Under the pieces are notes generated by a model that did no database searches, had not been told where the DNA came from, and saw nothing but the letters and a program-made list of their open reading frames with translations. A stretch of DNA of 64,000 bases from Spinellus fusiger (lineage: Eukaryota > Mucoromycota > Mucoromycetes > Mucorales > Phycomycetaceae): the NCBI GenBank assembly GCA_025094145.1, contig JALLLS010000090.1, positions 62,001 to 126,000 on the forward strand, given 5' to 3'. The first letter of the stretch is position 1. Each line of letters begins with the position of its first letter. Below, piece by piece: positions 10,493-22,801 of this stretch. The translations under genes were made by a program, and so were the position numbers.

Positions 10493-11690
10493 ATGGTAAA
10501 CATAGCATCTATAGGCATATCCATCCATGCATAGACTCATCCATGTTTGTTAGTCTGCCGCCAGACCCGTCATTAACGTATACACCAGCACCGGCAAGGA
10601 TGCCTCCGCCACCGTCCCCCTCCCTGCTGTTCTCACTGCCCCCATTCGTCCTGACATTGTGAACTTTGTCCACACCAACATGGCCAAGAACAAGCGTCAG
10701 CCTTATGCTGTGTCTGTGAAGGCTGGTCACCAAACCTCTGCTGAATCATGGGGTACTGGTCGTGCTGTTGCCCGTATTCCCCGTGTCAACGGTTCTGGTA
10801 CTCACCGTGCTGGTCAGGCTGCTTTCGGTAACATGTGCCGTGGTGGTCGTATGTTCGCCCCTACCAAGACATGGCGCAAGTGGCATATCAAGACCAACCT
10901 GAACCAGAAGCGTTTCGCCACTGCCTCTGCTTTGGCTGCCTCTGCTCTTCCTTCTTTGGTCATGGCCCGCGGTCACCGTGTAGAAAAGATTGAGGAAGTT
11001 CCCCTTGTGTTGGCTGACAGTGTTGAGACTATCTCCAAGACCAAAGATGCCGTTGCTCTCTTGAAAGCCATCAACGCCTACGCTGATGTCGTCAAGGTCT
11101 CCAACTCCCGCAAATTGCGTGCTGGTGTCGGTAAGCTCCGTAACCGCCGCCACCGCCAGCGTCGTGGTCCTCTTGTTATCTTCAACGAGGACAACGGTAT
11201 TGTCAAGGCTTTCCGTAACTTGCCCGGTGTTGAAGTTGTTGATGTCCGTCGTCTTAACTTGTTGCAGTTGGCCCCTGGTGGCCACTTGGGTCGTTTCGTC
11301 ATCTGGACCAAGAGTGCCTTTGCCCTGTTGGACTCCCTGTACGGTACCTACGAGATACCTGCTACCTTGAAGAAGGACTACGTTTTGCCTGCTCACATCA
11401 TGACCAACCCCGATGTGACTCGTCTGATCAACTCTGATGAAATCCAGTCCGTTGTTCGCCCTGCTGGTAACAAGCACGAGAAGCGTCCCTTCACCCAAAA
11501 GAAGAACCCTCTCCGTAACCAGGGTGTGATGAACCGCCTGAACCCTTACGCTCAGGTATTGCGTCGTGCTGAGATTGTTGCTGGATTGAAGGCCAAGAGT
11601 GGTAAGGTCAGCAAGGCCCAGCCTGCCAAGAAGACCCAGCGTGCAAAGACCACTGCCACCAAGTTCCTTGAGACTCTCCACTCTGCTTAA
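10493..11690 (+). CDS. RPL4: 60S ribosomal protein L4 (uL4)
   Basis: Model: 10493-10495, 10554-11690; 379 residues. The first exon is only the ATG, followed by a 58-nt GT-AG intron. Exon 2 then reads [15 protein letters not shown] and runs unbroken through [20 protein letters not shown] and the long basic loop ([13 protein letters not shown]...[15 protein letters not shown]) that lines the peptide exit tunnel. The basic C-terminal tail ([13 protein letters not shown]) is the eukaryotic extension. Length and order match eukaryotic L4. Codon use is strongly biased toward C-ending and GGT/CGT codons, unlike the AT-rich surroundings, as expected for a highly expressed gene. A 311-codon open frame on the opposite strand is a by-product of that bias. 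Confidence 0.97.
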
Positions 11691-14600
11691 GTAAATAACT
11701 AAGAGTGAATAAAATAAGTCGTCCTTTTTTTGTTTATTGCTATAGAAATGTACTGTACTAGTGAAGGAGAGTAGAGTGTATTTAGCAGAACATGGCAGTT
11801 ACTGCATATCTTAGAATCAACATTAGACAGGTCCTGGTTTAGTTGCTTTATCCTATAACTATTATGTGTGTAACTGCGGTGTGGTGTGGTGTGGTGTGAT
11901 AATATTATAAAGAGGAAAAGGGCATATTATTAACATAATGAGGCTCTTTGATTCTCTTACAAGTAATAATAGAAGCAGTATTTGTATACAATCTTATGAG
12001 CTGCATGCCTCTTTTTTGTACAGGACAGTTTGGTTGGAATATAAATATATACTTAGTCAATGACCTAAATGTCAAGATAAACACAATAAAACACTACTGC
12101 TTCAGATTGATGTGCAGAAATGATTCCAATCGCCTACATTTATTTGGAAAACTCTCTTTATCAGTATAGAGTATATGCTAACATTGAGCAAGGTCACTTG
12201 GATTCTATACAACATAGCTATGACACACTGAGAAGACGTATACTAAGTGGTATAAAGGATACTGTTACCTTAGGTCTTATACACTAAAAACAGGAAACTA
12301 ACAGTTAGCAAATTGTAAAAAAAAAAAAAAAAAACAGCTACAAAATCAATGGTCTGGGATGAAGTATCTATGATAAGCTGTAGTGTATTTGATACAGTTG
12401 ATAGATATTTTAAAGATAGTATAAGAGCACAACAGCCTGTATTAGAACATGTACCTTTTGGTGGTGATCTCTTCCAAGCTATTCTATCTGTAGTCATCAT
12501 TAGAGTAGAATAGAAGTATAAAAGGATAACAAACAAGTAAAATAAAATAAAAAGAACAAAGTGAATCGTACGTTAACTAACCAAAATACCTTTGAGCCCA
12601 AGAAGCCATGAATGACACTACTACACCAATACATGATAAATAGTAATTGATACCATTCAATGCTATTAAAGACTATTTATTTTCTTTATTATTGTATTTT
12701 CTATCTATTTTCTATGAACCAAGAAAAGGTCTAAGCCTTCTGATTCATCTCCATCCTTCTCCCTGATTATTACTAGAGCCTCGGTTGACTAATTGACGGA
12801 AGCCCATGATACAGGTAAACTATCTAAAAACATAATAGAGTGTGTCCTATTGGATTTTGTCATGCAAAAGACATTATAATATCTAGTAAGTAACTTAAAA
12901 TATGAGTCAATTATATTGTCCTGCAGTTATTCTGCATAGGTATTTGTGTTTTATTTGTATGTTAACTACAGTAATGATTAAAATGCCACTTATCAGCCCA
13001 GTAGTCTATGCTAAAAATAATTCTTTTATTAATTCTCAATTTTAGAGCATTGCATTGAATGTATAACATTCGTTCGTTAAAGACAGTCCAATCGATATGA
13101 AATAGATCCATTCATAGTAAATGTACATTCAATAGTCTCTCTATTGTACTCTTATTGAATAGGGGACACATTGTTCTTGTCTATTGTTTTCTTATGTTTA
13201 ATGAAGATGAGGAATGAAAGCTGTTAGTTAATATATTTACAAATAAGGAACATCCCTGCCAAGAAACCATGTAAGATATCTCAACTATTAGTTATTGGAT
13301 AACTGCTTTTACTTTGTTATCATGAATATTAAGCATATAAAGTCTATTATACAGTCACTCCTGTTGTTATTTATCTATTCATTGATTGTGCTAAGGCTAT
13401 CTTTCTTTTCTTCTTTTCTTTCTTTAACAATCTATTTGTTAGACTAGCACTCTAAATAGGAAAACTAAGGCAACAGGAATATAAGAAAACAGGAAAACAG
13501 ACTTCAGCTACAAATACCATTTGTGAATATCACTTTAACATGCACAATACTTTTAAAGCCTGGTTTGTCCTTTTATAGAGATAAAGACAATTTAACAGGC
13601 TTATGAGTGAATAACTTCTAAACTCAATTCTTATGGGGAAGTACAATCATATTAGCCTCATTAATTATTCTTGGTCTATCCTTTTTACTCAAGCCATGAA
13701 ATAAGTATAACTTGCAAATGACCATTGAAAACAAAAGAACACTACCCAGTATTTGAAGAAACAAGAGAAAACAAACAAGCAAACAAAATTGAATAAAAGA
13801 ATACAGGGAAACAGTGTGTGGGGAAAACAGTCTACTTAAATGTATCAATTGTGTAGGGATGAATTGATAGTCTGAGTCCATGTTGTACCTGATTTCTCCT
13901 TTTTATTTTCATGTTTACAAGTACAATAATAAGCATATAAGTGTAATTATAATTATAAATGTAATTATAAATATAATTGTATTTATTCTTACAATTACGG
14001 TGTATAAGTCTATAGTAATATGCCTGTTTGTTCTCTTTCTTTTCTTATTATAAATCACTTGTAAACAATATATATTTATATGTACATCCTATGGCTTTAT
14101 ATTATTAAAACTCTTTGTTCAAAAAGAATAATCTCTTTTTTTTCACTCTTAAACTTCTTATATTTTTCTCCTATCTGTCTTTTCTAAGTTTCTCTAAATA
14201 AAGATCTTATTACGATTGATTTTAGGTACTCCAATCTCCCAACAATATGCACAGTCATTGGTGTAACGTGTTTTTTTTTGTATGAATGGTGTCTGTGCTT
14301 GTTCTTTCTAATGCACGCTAGTGATAAGATGACAAGTGCTTTTACCCTCCACAGCCTTGTTCAAATAGTATATCTGTTGGTGGATATACCTTACAGTGCT
14401 AAAGATGCAAGATTCCCTCAACTCACCCCTTCAATGGCATCCCAATTGGCTCACATAAAGTTGATTGAAGGAACCTACAGGAGACAGTCTGATCTGACTT
14501 TATCTACTCTAAAGCAAGATATTTAGCTGTTTTATTACTGGATTTATTGTATAGTCCCTATCTATGCTAGTGACGAGGTGTAATTCCTTGTAGTTCTTTA

Positions 14601-15226
14601 CAATGGATTGTGGATAGTTGTAATTCTCTGTAGTTCCTTGTAACGAATTGTAAATGATGATGATCTCTTACAAATACCTATGGATCTGTTACTAGGCCTA
14701 TGACTACTTATGACTCCCCACGAATACTCATGACCACGCATATCTATCAATGGCTATCAATGGTTCCTTCCCTATCCAGTCGAGATATCTTTGGTCACTG
14801 CTGAAGGAGCATAGACTCCGACATTAAGTGCAGTCCACCTTGTCTCTTGCTTAACAAGAACATTAGTAACACACCAAGCTACTCTATTAGAGTCTTCTTG
14901 TTCAGGCATAAGAGTAAGGAAATGCGGAGATCCTACGGCTATAAATGAGTGACTAACTACAAAACGTGCCCTTTTCCATGTAGAAAGAACCTCGGGAAGT
15001 AAAAACATGTGCAAAACTATTTGCAAGTCACTATAGCTTACTGGCCCAAGTAGCGGTTTTCGAACAAGGCCAAGTGTCACAGCTCATCTTAATCCCTTCC
15101 TCCTCTTCCCTTCTTCTTACACAACAACTGCAGTGACGACAGTGCTTTGGAAACGACCTAAGAAACAGCACCACCCAACCCTATCCTTTTCTTTACTATT
15201 GATTTCTTCCTCTTCCTAAGCCTACT
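11691..15226. other. Long gene-poor AT-rich region
   Basis: No gene can be supported over about 3.5 kb. It contains a (GTGTG)n run at about 11,876-11,899, an A-tract at about 12,317-12,334, alternating AATTATAA blocks at about 13,938-13,985, and degenerate tandem copies of TGTAATTC-CTGTAGTTCC at about 14,579-14,660. Two open frames look slightly protein-like without matching a family: 14,278-14,526 (+) and 14,772-15,080 (-, with the stretch SFIAVGSPHFLTLMPEQED). The second could be an exon or relic of an unrecognised gene. Confidence 0.4.
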
Positions 15227-18200
15227 ATGACCAAAGAAGGTCAAGCACAAACAGCTGCCATTCAAGTAGGCAAGTCTACACCCACACACTCCCTGTTCTA
15301 TGGATTATTCTCATTATTCTCGTTCTACCATGACCCTTTTTTCTCCTTACAGCGTTGCGAATACGACCATTAACGGAGAGAGACCGCACCCAACCACGGT
15401 TTGCCAACTTATCCCATGATGACGTCCTCAGAATTCATGAAAGCACAGTACAAGTAGTGCCTCACAACAAACTTTTTACATTTGATTATGTATTCGGACC
15501 CGACAGTAACCAAAACGAGATATTTTCTATTTTGGGAGAAAAGTTAATTCAGAAATTCATCGATGGTAAATTAAAACCACTCTCAAGGACATTTTATTGG
15601 TCAATGATTTAATGGTCTGTTACTAGGTTACAATGTCACTATCCTTGCCTATGTAAGCCATTGAATATCTCCAAACAGCGCTAATATTCTCAGGGCCAAA
15701 CATCTTCAGGAAAAACCTACACTATGGGAACAGCACAGCACAGTGGCCGTCATGAAGCAGAAGAAGAGGGCATTGTGCCACGTGCCATGGCTTTATTATT
15801 CGACATTCTTCACCAGAACGATACAATGACCCGCCCTGTATCACCCACTTCCTCTGTGTCCTCCTCCACCACCGCCACCACCCTATCCAAAGGCCGTCTC
15901 CGCCCAGTGTCTCGAATATCAAAGACACCCCGTCTCAGCTCTCCTTCCCAACCCAAGCCTAGATACACCGTCAAAGTCTCTTTTGTAGAGATCTATAATG
16001 AAGAACTGATTGATTTGCTAGATGCATCACCACCAGGAGAAGCCCCACCTGTTTCTATCCGAGAAGACTCAAAAGGTCAGATCTATTGGACTGGCGTTAA
16101 AGAAGTCGTCGTACACAGCACAGACGACGTCCTCTTGTGCGTAAGAAAATAAGAGAGAGAGAGAGAGATCATAGAGAGCATAAGGAGCATAAGGAGCATA
16201 AGGACATTTGGAACTGATAGTGTGGTAGTTATCTTGAACAGGGCACACAAAGCAGAGCAACAGGCTCTACAGACATGAACGAGAAATCCTCACGCTCTCA
16301 TGCCATCTTCTCTGTCTCATTAAAGCAAGAGAAATGGATGCCAAGTCAGTCTCTTCCTACTGCATTCAGTCGTGCAGCAAGTCCAACACCCTCCAGATCC
16401 ACGGGTTCTAAAAGACCCCCGAGTGCATTGAATATACGCTCATCATTAAATGATCTGCGACAATCCGAGGATGGGGATTGGGTCATTACCACCTCCAAAT
16501 TCCATTTTGTTGATTTAGCAGGTAGTGAACGAGTAAGTCCATGAGTAAATTGAAACTACAGTGAGGGTTTTATTGAATCTAGTTTGAATAATAATAATAA
16601 TAATAATAATAATGGTTGGTGTATTAGCTCAAACGCACTGCTGCAGAAGGAGACCGTCGCAAAGAAGGCATTAATATCAATGCTGGTTTATTGGCCCTTG
16701 GCAATGTCATTAGTGCACTTGGAGACACTTCCAAGAGAAGTACCCACATTCCTTACCGTGATTCCAAATTGACTCGTCTGCTACAAGATTCTTTGGGAGG
16801 TAGTGCTACTACCTTGATGATTGCCTGTGCTAGTCCTGTAGAATACAATTTATCAGAAACCCTTAATACTCTCCAGTATGCCAACCGAGCCCGCAACATC
16901 AAAAATAGAATCGAACGCAATGAAGTGGAAGAGTGGATGGCAACAGATAATATTGAACTGCTTCGAAGCATGTTTGGCAAACTCAAGCAGGAAATGCGTC
17001 TATTAAAGTCGAGTTCAAACTCTCTCATGTCTTTGGCCCACAGTCCTATTGATGACAGTGAAGGAGGATCTCTTATGGCCTCTTCTGATATGGATCCCCT
17101 CTACCAGGAACAACGCTCTTTGATGGCAGATCTCCAACGCCAAGTAGAGGAACTGGATGGTGAAGCTTCAGTGACACGCGAACGCAACAGAGTCGTAGAA
17201 GCAGAACTCAAACGATTACGAAAATTAGAACTGATCCGGGAAAAGGAAGAAGAGATGAGAGGCACGAAACGAGATCAAGACTTTCAACATTTGGTGGAAC
17301 CTGTGATTGAAGAGTACGAAAAGAGTATTTCTAATCTAGAAAGTCAACTGGCTTTGGCGCGTGCTGCCTTAAACCACTCAGACATCGGCTATGGAGAACA
17401 GCAATCCAAGTTGGAGAATCATGAGTCTAGTCTTGAAGCTCAGGAAAAGATGATTGTTGAGGCCAAGCTTAAACTCAGTAAAGCCCTTGAAAGAGAGCAT
17501 AGCAATGAATCCTACATTGAGGAGTTGGAGATCAAACTGCAACGCTCAGCAAGTGAATCTATGCGCGATCAGGACTTACTAAACGATCTCAAGGCAAGAA
17601 TATTAAAGCTCAAAGAGGCATACGAAAATACAGAACAATATGTCATTAGCCTGGAGCAGCGTCTAGCTACGAGTGATGCCGAGAAAGCCATACTCAGCAA
17701 AGAAGTAGAGAGAATGGAAGATATTGCAGCAGAAAGTAAAAAGACCAATACTGAACTACGAAAAGAAATTCGAAGATCAGACACTACTGATATACAAAAG
17801 AGAATGCTGAAAGAACTCGATGAACTTACTACTAAATGTGCTATGCTTGAAGCTGAAAGAGACACACTCAAACAGAAAAACATGAATGGTCTTCCCAGTC
17901 CTATTTCTACAACACCCACAGAATCTATACTTGATAAGAAAGAGATGGATACAAAGACTATAGAAATACCCACAGAACAGCTTTCTTTATCTCGTCACAT
18001 GAATCGTATGAGCTACAATGATGGACGTGATGCCTCTGCTATGGCAGCAGCCTCTTTGGCAGTTTCACTAGCAGAACAAAGAGCAGAAGAAGAATCAAGT
18101 AAAGCACGCCAAATCCAGAAAGAACTCGTTCAGCAGCAGCAGGATAACGAGAATACACTTAAAGAGTTAGATGAGTTATTACAGCGCTATGAAGAAGTAT

Positions 18201-19639
18201 CATACAATGCGACTACATTTGAGAACCAGTCTAAACTGACAGAAGCTAATTTGAATGATGCCCTTGGTAAAGAGATGGCCCGAGCAGAAGAAGAATCAGG
18301 CAAAGCACTTCAACTCCAGAAAGAACTCATCCAGCAGCAGGAAGATCACCAGAAAACACTTAAAGAGTTAGATGAGTTATTACAGCGCTATGAAGAATTA
18401 TCACACCATGCAGCTACACTGGAAACTCAGTCTAAATCAACAGAAGCTAATTTGAATGATGCCCTTAGTAAAGAGATGACAAGGGCAAAGGAAGAATCAG
18501 ACAAGGCACTTCAACTTCAGAAAGAACTTGTCCAGCAGCAGCAGGATAATGAGAATACACTCAAAGAGATGGATGATTTATTACAGCGCTATGAAGAAGT
18601 ATTACATCATGTAAATGTACTTGAAAATCAGTCTAAATTAACAGAGGTCTCTATGAATGAGGATGCCCTTGGTAAAGAGATGGCCCGAGCAGAAGAAGAA
18701 TCAGATAAAGCACTTCAACTCCAGAAAGAACTCATCCAGCAGCAGGAAGATCACCAGAAAACACTTAAAGAGTTAGATGAGTTATTACAGCGCTATGAAG
18801 AATTATCACACCATGCAACTACACTGGAAACTCGGTCTAAACTGAAAGAAGCTAATTTGAATGAAGAGGCTATTAGTAAAGAGATGACAAGAGCAGAAGA
18901 AGAATCAGACAAGGCACTTCAACTTCAGAAAGAACTTGTCCAGCAGCAGCAGGATAATGAGAATACACTCAAAGAGATGGATGATTTATTACAGCGCTAT
19001 GAAGAAGTATCACACCATACAACTACATTTGAGAACCAGTCTAAACTGATAGAAGCTAATTTGAATGATGCCCTTGGTAAAGAGATGGCAAGGGCAAATG
19101 ATGAATCAGGCAAAGCACTTCAACTCCAGAAAGAACTCATTCAACAGCAGGAAGATCACCAGAAAACGCTTAAAGAGTTAGATGAGTTATTACAGCGCTA
19201 TGAAGAAGTAGTGCGCCAGGCAGTTGCATTTGAGAACCAGTCTAAACTGACAGAAGCCAATCTGAACGATGCTCTTGGTAAAGAGATGGCAAGGGCAGAA
19301 GAGGAATCAGGCAAAGCACGCCAGCTCCAGAAAGAACTTGTTCAACAACAGCAGGATAATGAGAATACACTCAAAGAGTTAGATGAGTTATTACAACGTT
19401 ATGAAGAAATATCACACCATGCAACCACACTGGAAAATCAGTCCAAGCTAACAGAGACTTCTTTGAGTGAAGATGCCCTTAGTAAAGAGATGGCAAGAGC
19501 AAAGGAAGAAGCCTATAATGCGAAATGCAAGGCCTATGTTGAACATATAGAACTATTAGAAACGAAACTGGCAGAGCTACAGGAGAAAGTACATAAGCAA
19601 AAATTATCGAAATATATAAGAAAATTATCATGTCTTTAA
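15227..19639 (+). CDS. Kinesin motor protein, kinesin-4-like, with repeat-built coiled-coil tail
   Basis: Model: 15227-15269, 15353-15565, 15627-15652, 15694-16140, 16242-16532, 16628-19639; 1343 residues. An ATP-driven microtubule motor. Motor domain is about residues 8-430: start AIQVALRIRPL, P-loop GQTSSGKT at 95-102, switch [10 protein letters not shown] at about 256, switch II DLAGSER at 334-340, and the neck-side motif [15 protein letters not shown]. Two Ser/Thr/Pro-rich inserts lie inside the motor, at about 132-172 and 276-325. The remainder is coiled coil, with seven tandem repeats of 67-68 residues at 18,080-19,496. Intron 1 uses a GC donor (GCAAGT), exon 3 is only 26 nt, and intron 5 holds an (AAT)n tract. 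Subfamily is judged from the motor's VxVRVRPL and LAYGQT style and is less certain than the kinesin call. The tail after the repeats is short (about 45 residues). Confidence 0.9.
18080..19496 (+). repeat. Seven in-frame tandem repeats (about 202 bp) in the kinesin tail
   Basis: Each unit encodes 67 or 68 residues starting RA(E/K/N)(E/D)ES and containing a LLQRYEE core. Units alternate between a QQQQDNEN form (units 1, 3, 5, 7) and a QQQEDHQK form (2, 4, 6), an A-B-A-B-A-B-A order. This implies growth by duplication of a two-unit block of about 404 bp. 67 residues equals eight heptads plus one 11-residue hendecad, so a regular coiled coil can continue through the array. Confidence 0.9.
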
Positions 19640-20515
19640 TTCTTTATTCAACTCTGATCAGCTAAAACGACTTTTCTCGGTTTAAATGAGCAAATAAGGG
19701 ATTTTCATAACCTTCATACTCAAGGATCTACACTATTCTCCGAAATTATTGGACTATCTTTCGAGAGAGAAAAATGAAGTCGAAAAATTGTCCAATAATT
19801 TCGGAAAATAGTGTAAATTAGTACACATTTGAGATTTTTATGATTAATAGGGCAATTATTTCTAACATATTATTTCATAATGATTTGATTGGCTAAAGTA
19901 TGTTTTCCAAATTTAAATAAACATATTAAAAGCCATTATGGCCCAATCGGGCTGAAATCAACTGTTTGTATTTTTTTTTATTGATTTCTCAGGCTTTAAT
20001 ATTGATATTACACTAAATAGAATACAAAAAGATTATGTACAACTAATTTTTCAACTTAAGATTCAGACGTTCTTGCAAATTTTTAAACGAATTAGATTTT
20101 GTCTTTAGATATTCTCAGTTCTTTTTGGATATATTTTATTAGATTAACAATACCATACCAACAATATAACAATTGAATCCGACAGATGTTCTCTTATTAT
20201 TCTTGTGTAAAATTGAGAGATACAAGCAGTAATTAGTAAACACGCTTCACACTTTCTTTTTAACAGTGATATCTTTATTCACCTTTAGATCATATATGTT
20301 ACACATCATTGACTTGAGGATTTTTATTCAAATAAAGTCGCTTTTGATGTGCTGATAAAAAGAGCATACACAATGACACTACGTAAGATAGCTAACATTG
20401 AGTACTAGCAGGAATTCTATATAAAGTGTAACACAATGTCAGGGATTCAAAATAGAATATACAGTGCCTTATCCAAATGACAGTTTAGTGATGTGTACTA
20501 TTAAACTTAACATGT
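19640..20515. other. Intergenic region with a hairpin-forming palindrome
   Basis: No gene seen. At 19,729-19,815 the sequence TACACTATTCTCCGAAATTA is repeated as its near-perfect reverse complement (arms about 27 bp, spacer about 34 bp). Such a short palindrome could be a MITE or a strong RNA hairpin, and it lies about 90 bp downstream of the kinesin stop codon, where a 3' UTR is expected. Confidence 0.5.
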
Positions 20516-20767
20516 ATGTATTGCAATAGTACAAAAGATGGTGTAGAATTTAAAACTTCAAAGATAAAAAACATGTGCAAGGCAATGGTTTTGGAGTGTA
20601 CCAGACTTCCAATTAGAAAATATACCAAAGGCTGTCCTATACTCTGGAGCAAAAACATCAATACAAGTAAGAATATGCTAGACATTTCACAGTCTATTTA
20701 TGAAGACAGTAATTCCAAAGAACAATCGCTACAGAGAAAAATATTTTTACCCGCAAGGATTATTTAA
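20516..20767 (+). pseudogene. Fanzor-like nuclease, C-terminal relic 2
   Basis: This 83-codon frame reads EFKTSKIKNMC, then GCPILWSKNINTSKNMLDIS. This parallels the Fanzor C-terminus, where EF(K/R)TSK is followed by a Cys-pair zinc ribbon and then WNRD(I/V)N(A/S)SKN. Here the first Cys of the ribbon is lost and the RuvC-III Asp position reads Asn (SKNIN instead of NRDIN), so the copy is a dead fragment. No N-terminal part was found upstream. It is on the opposite strand from the other two relics and differs from them in the tail, suggesting an independent insertion. Confidence 0.6.
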
Positions 20768-20880
20768 ATATTTAATAATAGACTGTCTTACATTAGATCT
20801 AGTATGTGTCTAAAGCCAAGCATTTGTTGTTCCCAACTTATTTTTCTGATAGGCTGAACACGTAAATGTCTTTACTATTC

Positions 20881-20911
<31 letters not shown>

Positions 20912-22334
20912 ATAATAATATTCTCACACTTTTTGGCCAAGAACAAATGAAGTATTTCTGTCAATCAGTTTTCAGTTATTGATCTCTATAAAAAGTATGA
21001 ATACAATCACAACAAAAAACACCTTGAAATTATTACAGTTATTACCATTATGATTTTATTACTAATGATCTAGTGGATAGATAGAAATATATTCAATAAT
21101 AACAAAGAACTAAATATGAAGATGGCATATCTGATTTGATTCTGATAGGGTTGACGAGTAGAATTCATATACGAGACTGAGACTAGACACTTTGTTCTTA
21201 TAGATCATATCTTATTTATTTTCTTCACTTTTTAAATACTCAAAGATGTGGTTTAAGATGTGGCCATTACCTTTTAGGATTTTAGTAAACGAAAGTAGTA
21301 TTATGCTGTGAGATAATTGGTATAAGGTGTTAAAGAGTATAGGCACTATCTAAGGTCTATTATAGTAGTATGAAAGTATTTATTCTCAATTTAGACACCA
21401 TCACTAATACAAATACATTAGTTATGAATCTGTTGATAAGCAAAACAAGAGTGTATCAAGGTACACTTCTCTCATCATTCTACGAGGCAAATGGTAAATA
21501 ACATGCTGCCATTATAGGAGTTATGATACTTGATTTCTTTTAATAGACAGTCTATGGCTCTTACTATAGTAGCTCAACATGTATGATATAAGGTAGGCTA
21601 ATTACTTGTATTGTTTCTCATACAATTCAATGCACAAGTACTCTTTCTTTCTATTTAGTTTATTTCTTCTATTTATCAAGACATATTCATTACATCACTT
21701 TCTATTAGATCATCCACTGTATTAGGTCAAATAAGCTATATTTCTATTAATAATACGTTTGCCCACGAGCTAATATGTATAAGAAAAAAAAGAAACTGAT
21801 TGCTTTGTAAAGTAGCACAAGCAGTATTTGTGCATGTGCAGCAATTATTTTATACAGTTCAAAGTATTTTTATTTTTGGGTGTTGGTTGCTATTCGCGCA
21901 TTGGGCATGTTAGCCACCCAATGAGAACTTTTGTGAAATAAATGGGAATAGACATAGAAACACTTCAAATGTAAAAGTGAAAAAATAATGCAAATGAATG
22001 GGAAACAGAAAGAAAAGAGAATATAAAACCTCAATGAGGGAAAAATGATGAAAAATGAGAAATGATTGTAAAATAAGAATTATGAATAGACATCCAAAAG
22101 GCCATAGAGTCAGCAAGGAAACCAGGACACCAAAAAGATAACCTTCATCTTGTGGCAATTCGAAATCCAACGAGGGATACTTGGAACAACTCGGACAATC
22201 CTGAGAATATATGTAGCAACTACACTAGCAGCTTCTGGCTTTGCTAAACGGGCTATGAATGGGTGGTAGAAGAGAAATGAGGATACAGCGTCTGTTGCTG
22301 AAGGAGTCTTTGCACTCTATGGCGGCGTTGGCGT
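20768..22334. other. AT-rich intergenic region, no gene seen
   Basis: Contains a TTTC microsatellite at about 20,880-20,908 and otherwise no supported feature. The 86-codon minus-strand frame at 21,910-22,170 is Phe/Leu-rich without motifs. Confidence 0.4.
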
Positions 22335-22607
22335 TTGAGCTCAACACACCCACTAGCAGCCTCAATGAGCAAGCTACCAGCTGATGGCTCTACCTTAAAG
22401 CCAATTATTTCATATAAAGAGGTGGACTGCTTTACATTTCAATCAACGCAAAGAGCAGGTTTAAAAGCCAGAAATCTCTCAGGTGTATATTGCAAAAACG
22501 TACTTTTCAGATGGTATGATCACTTTGGAAAAGCCGCGTGTGACTATCATGGATCCCACCAAAACACAGGATTGGATAAATCGACCAGGATGTTTTATCT
22601 GAATTGA
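22335..22607 (+). other. Unrecognised 90-codon open frame next to repeat sequence
   Basis: Open frame with a fairly normal amino-acid composition (GLKARNLSGVYCKN in the middle) but no family recognised. The same DNA stretch (AAAAGCCAGAAATCTCTC) resembles the dispersed-repeat segments at 6,670 and 32,909, so it is more likely mobile-element debris than a gene. Confidence 0.2.
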
Positions 22608-22801
22608 AGAATAAAGAGACTGATGAATGACAGGACTTTATCCAAGAATAGATACTTTTATTTAGTGGAATATACAACTCTTTATATACTAATCAATTGC
22701 CATGGTTACACTTATGTGCTTTCTATAGTTGATTCTACACAAATGACCCTAATTGCTTATCATTGTTAATACAATTGATGAGTACTACTTATGTTAGACA
22801 T
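22599..22801 (-). mobile_element. Possible LTR or LTR fragment (minus orientation)
   Basis: On the minus strand the segment starts TGTCTAAC, has TATATAAAG and AATAAAAG signals about 15 bp apart, and can end in CA. This resembles a short LTR. No target duplication and no second copy were found, so the call is tentative. Confidence 0.25.

Noticed and set aside
10746..11681. 311-codon minus-strand frame over RPL4
   Set aside because: Antisense shadow caused by the strong codon bias of the ribosomal protein gene.
14772..15110. Two-exon model with an ATG at about 15,088 on the minus strand
   Set aside because: The required intron would be only 25 nt, too short to be credible.
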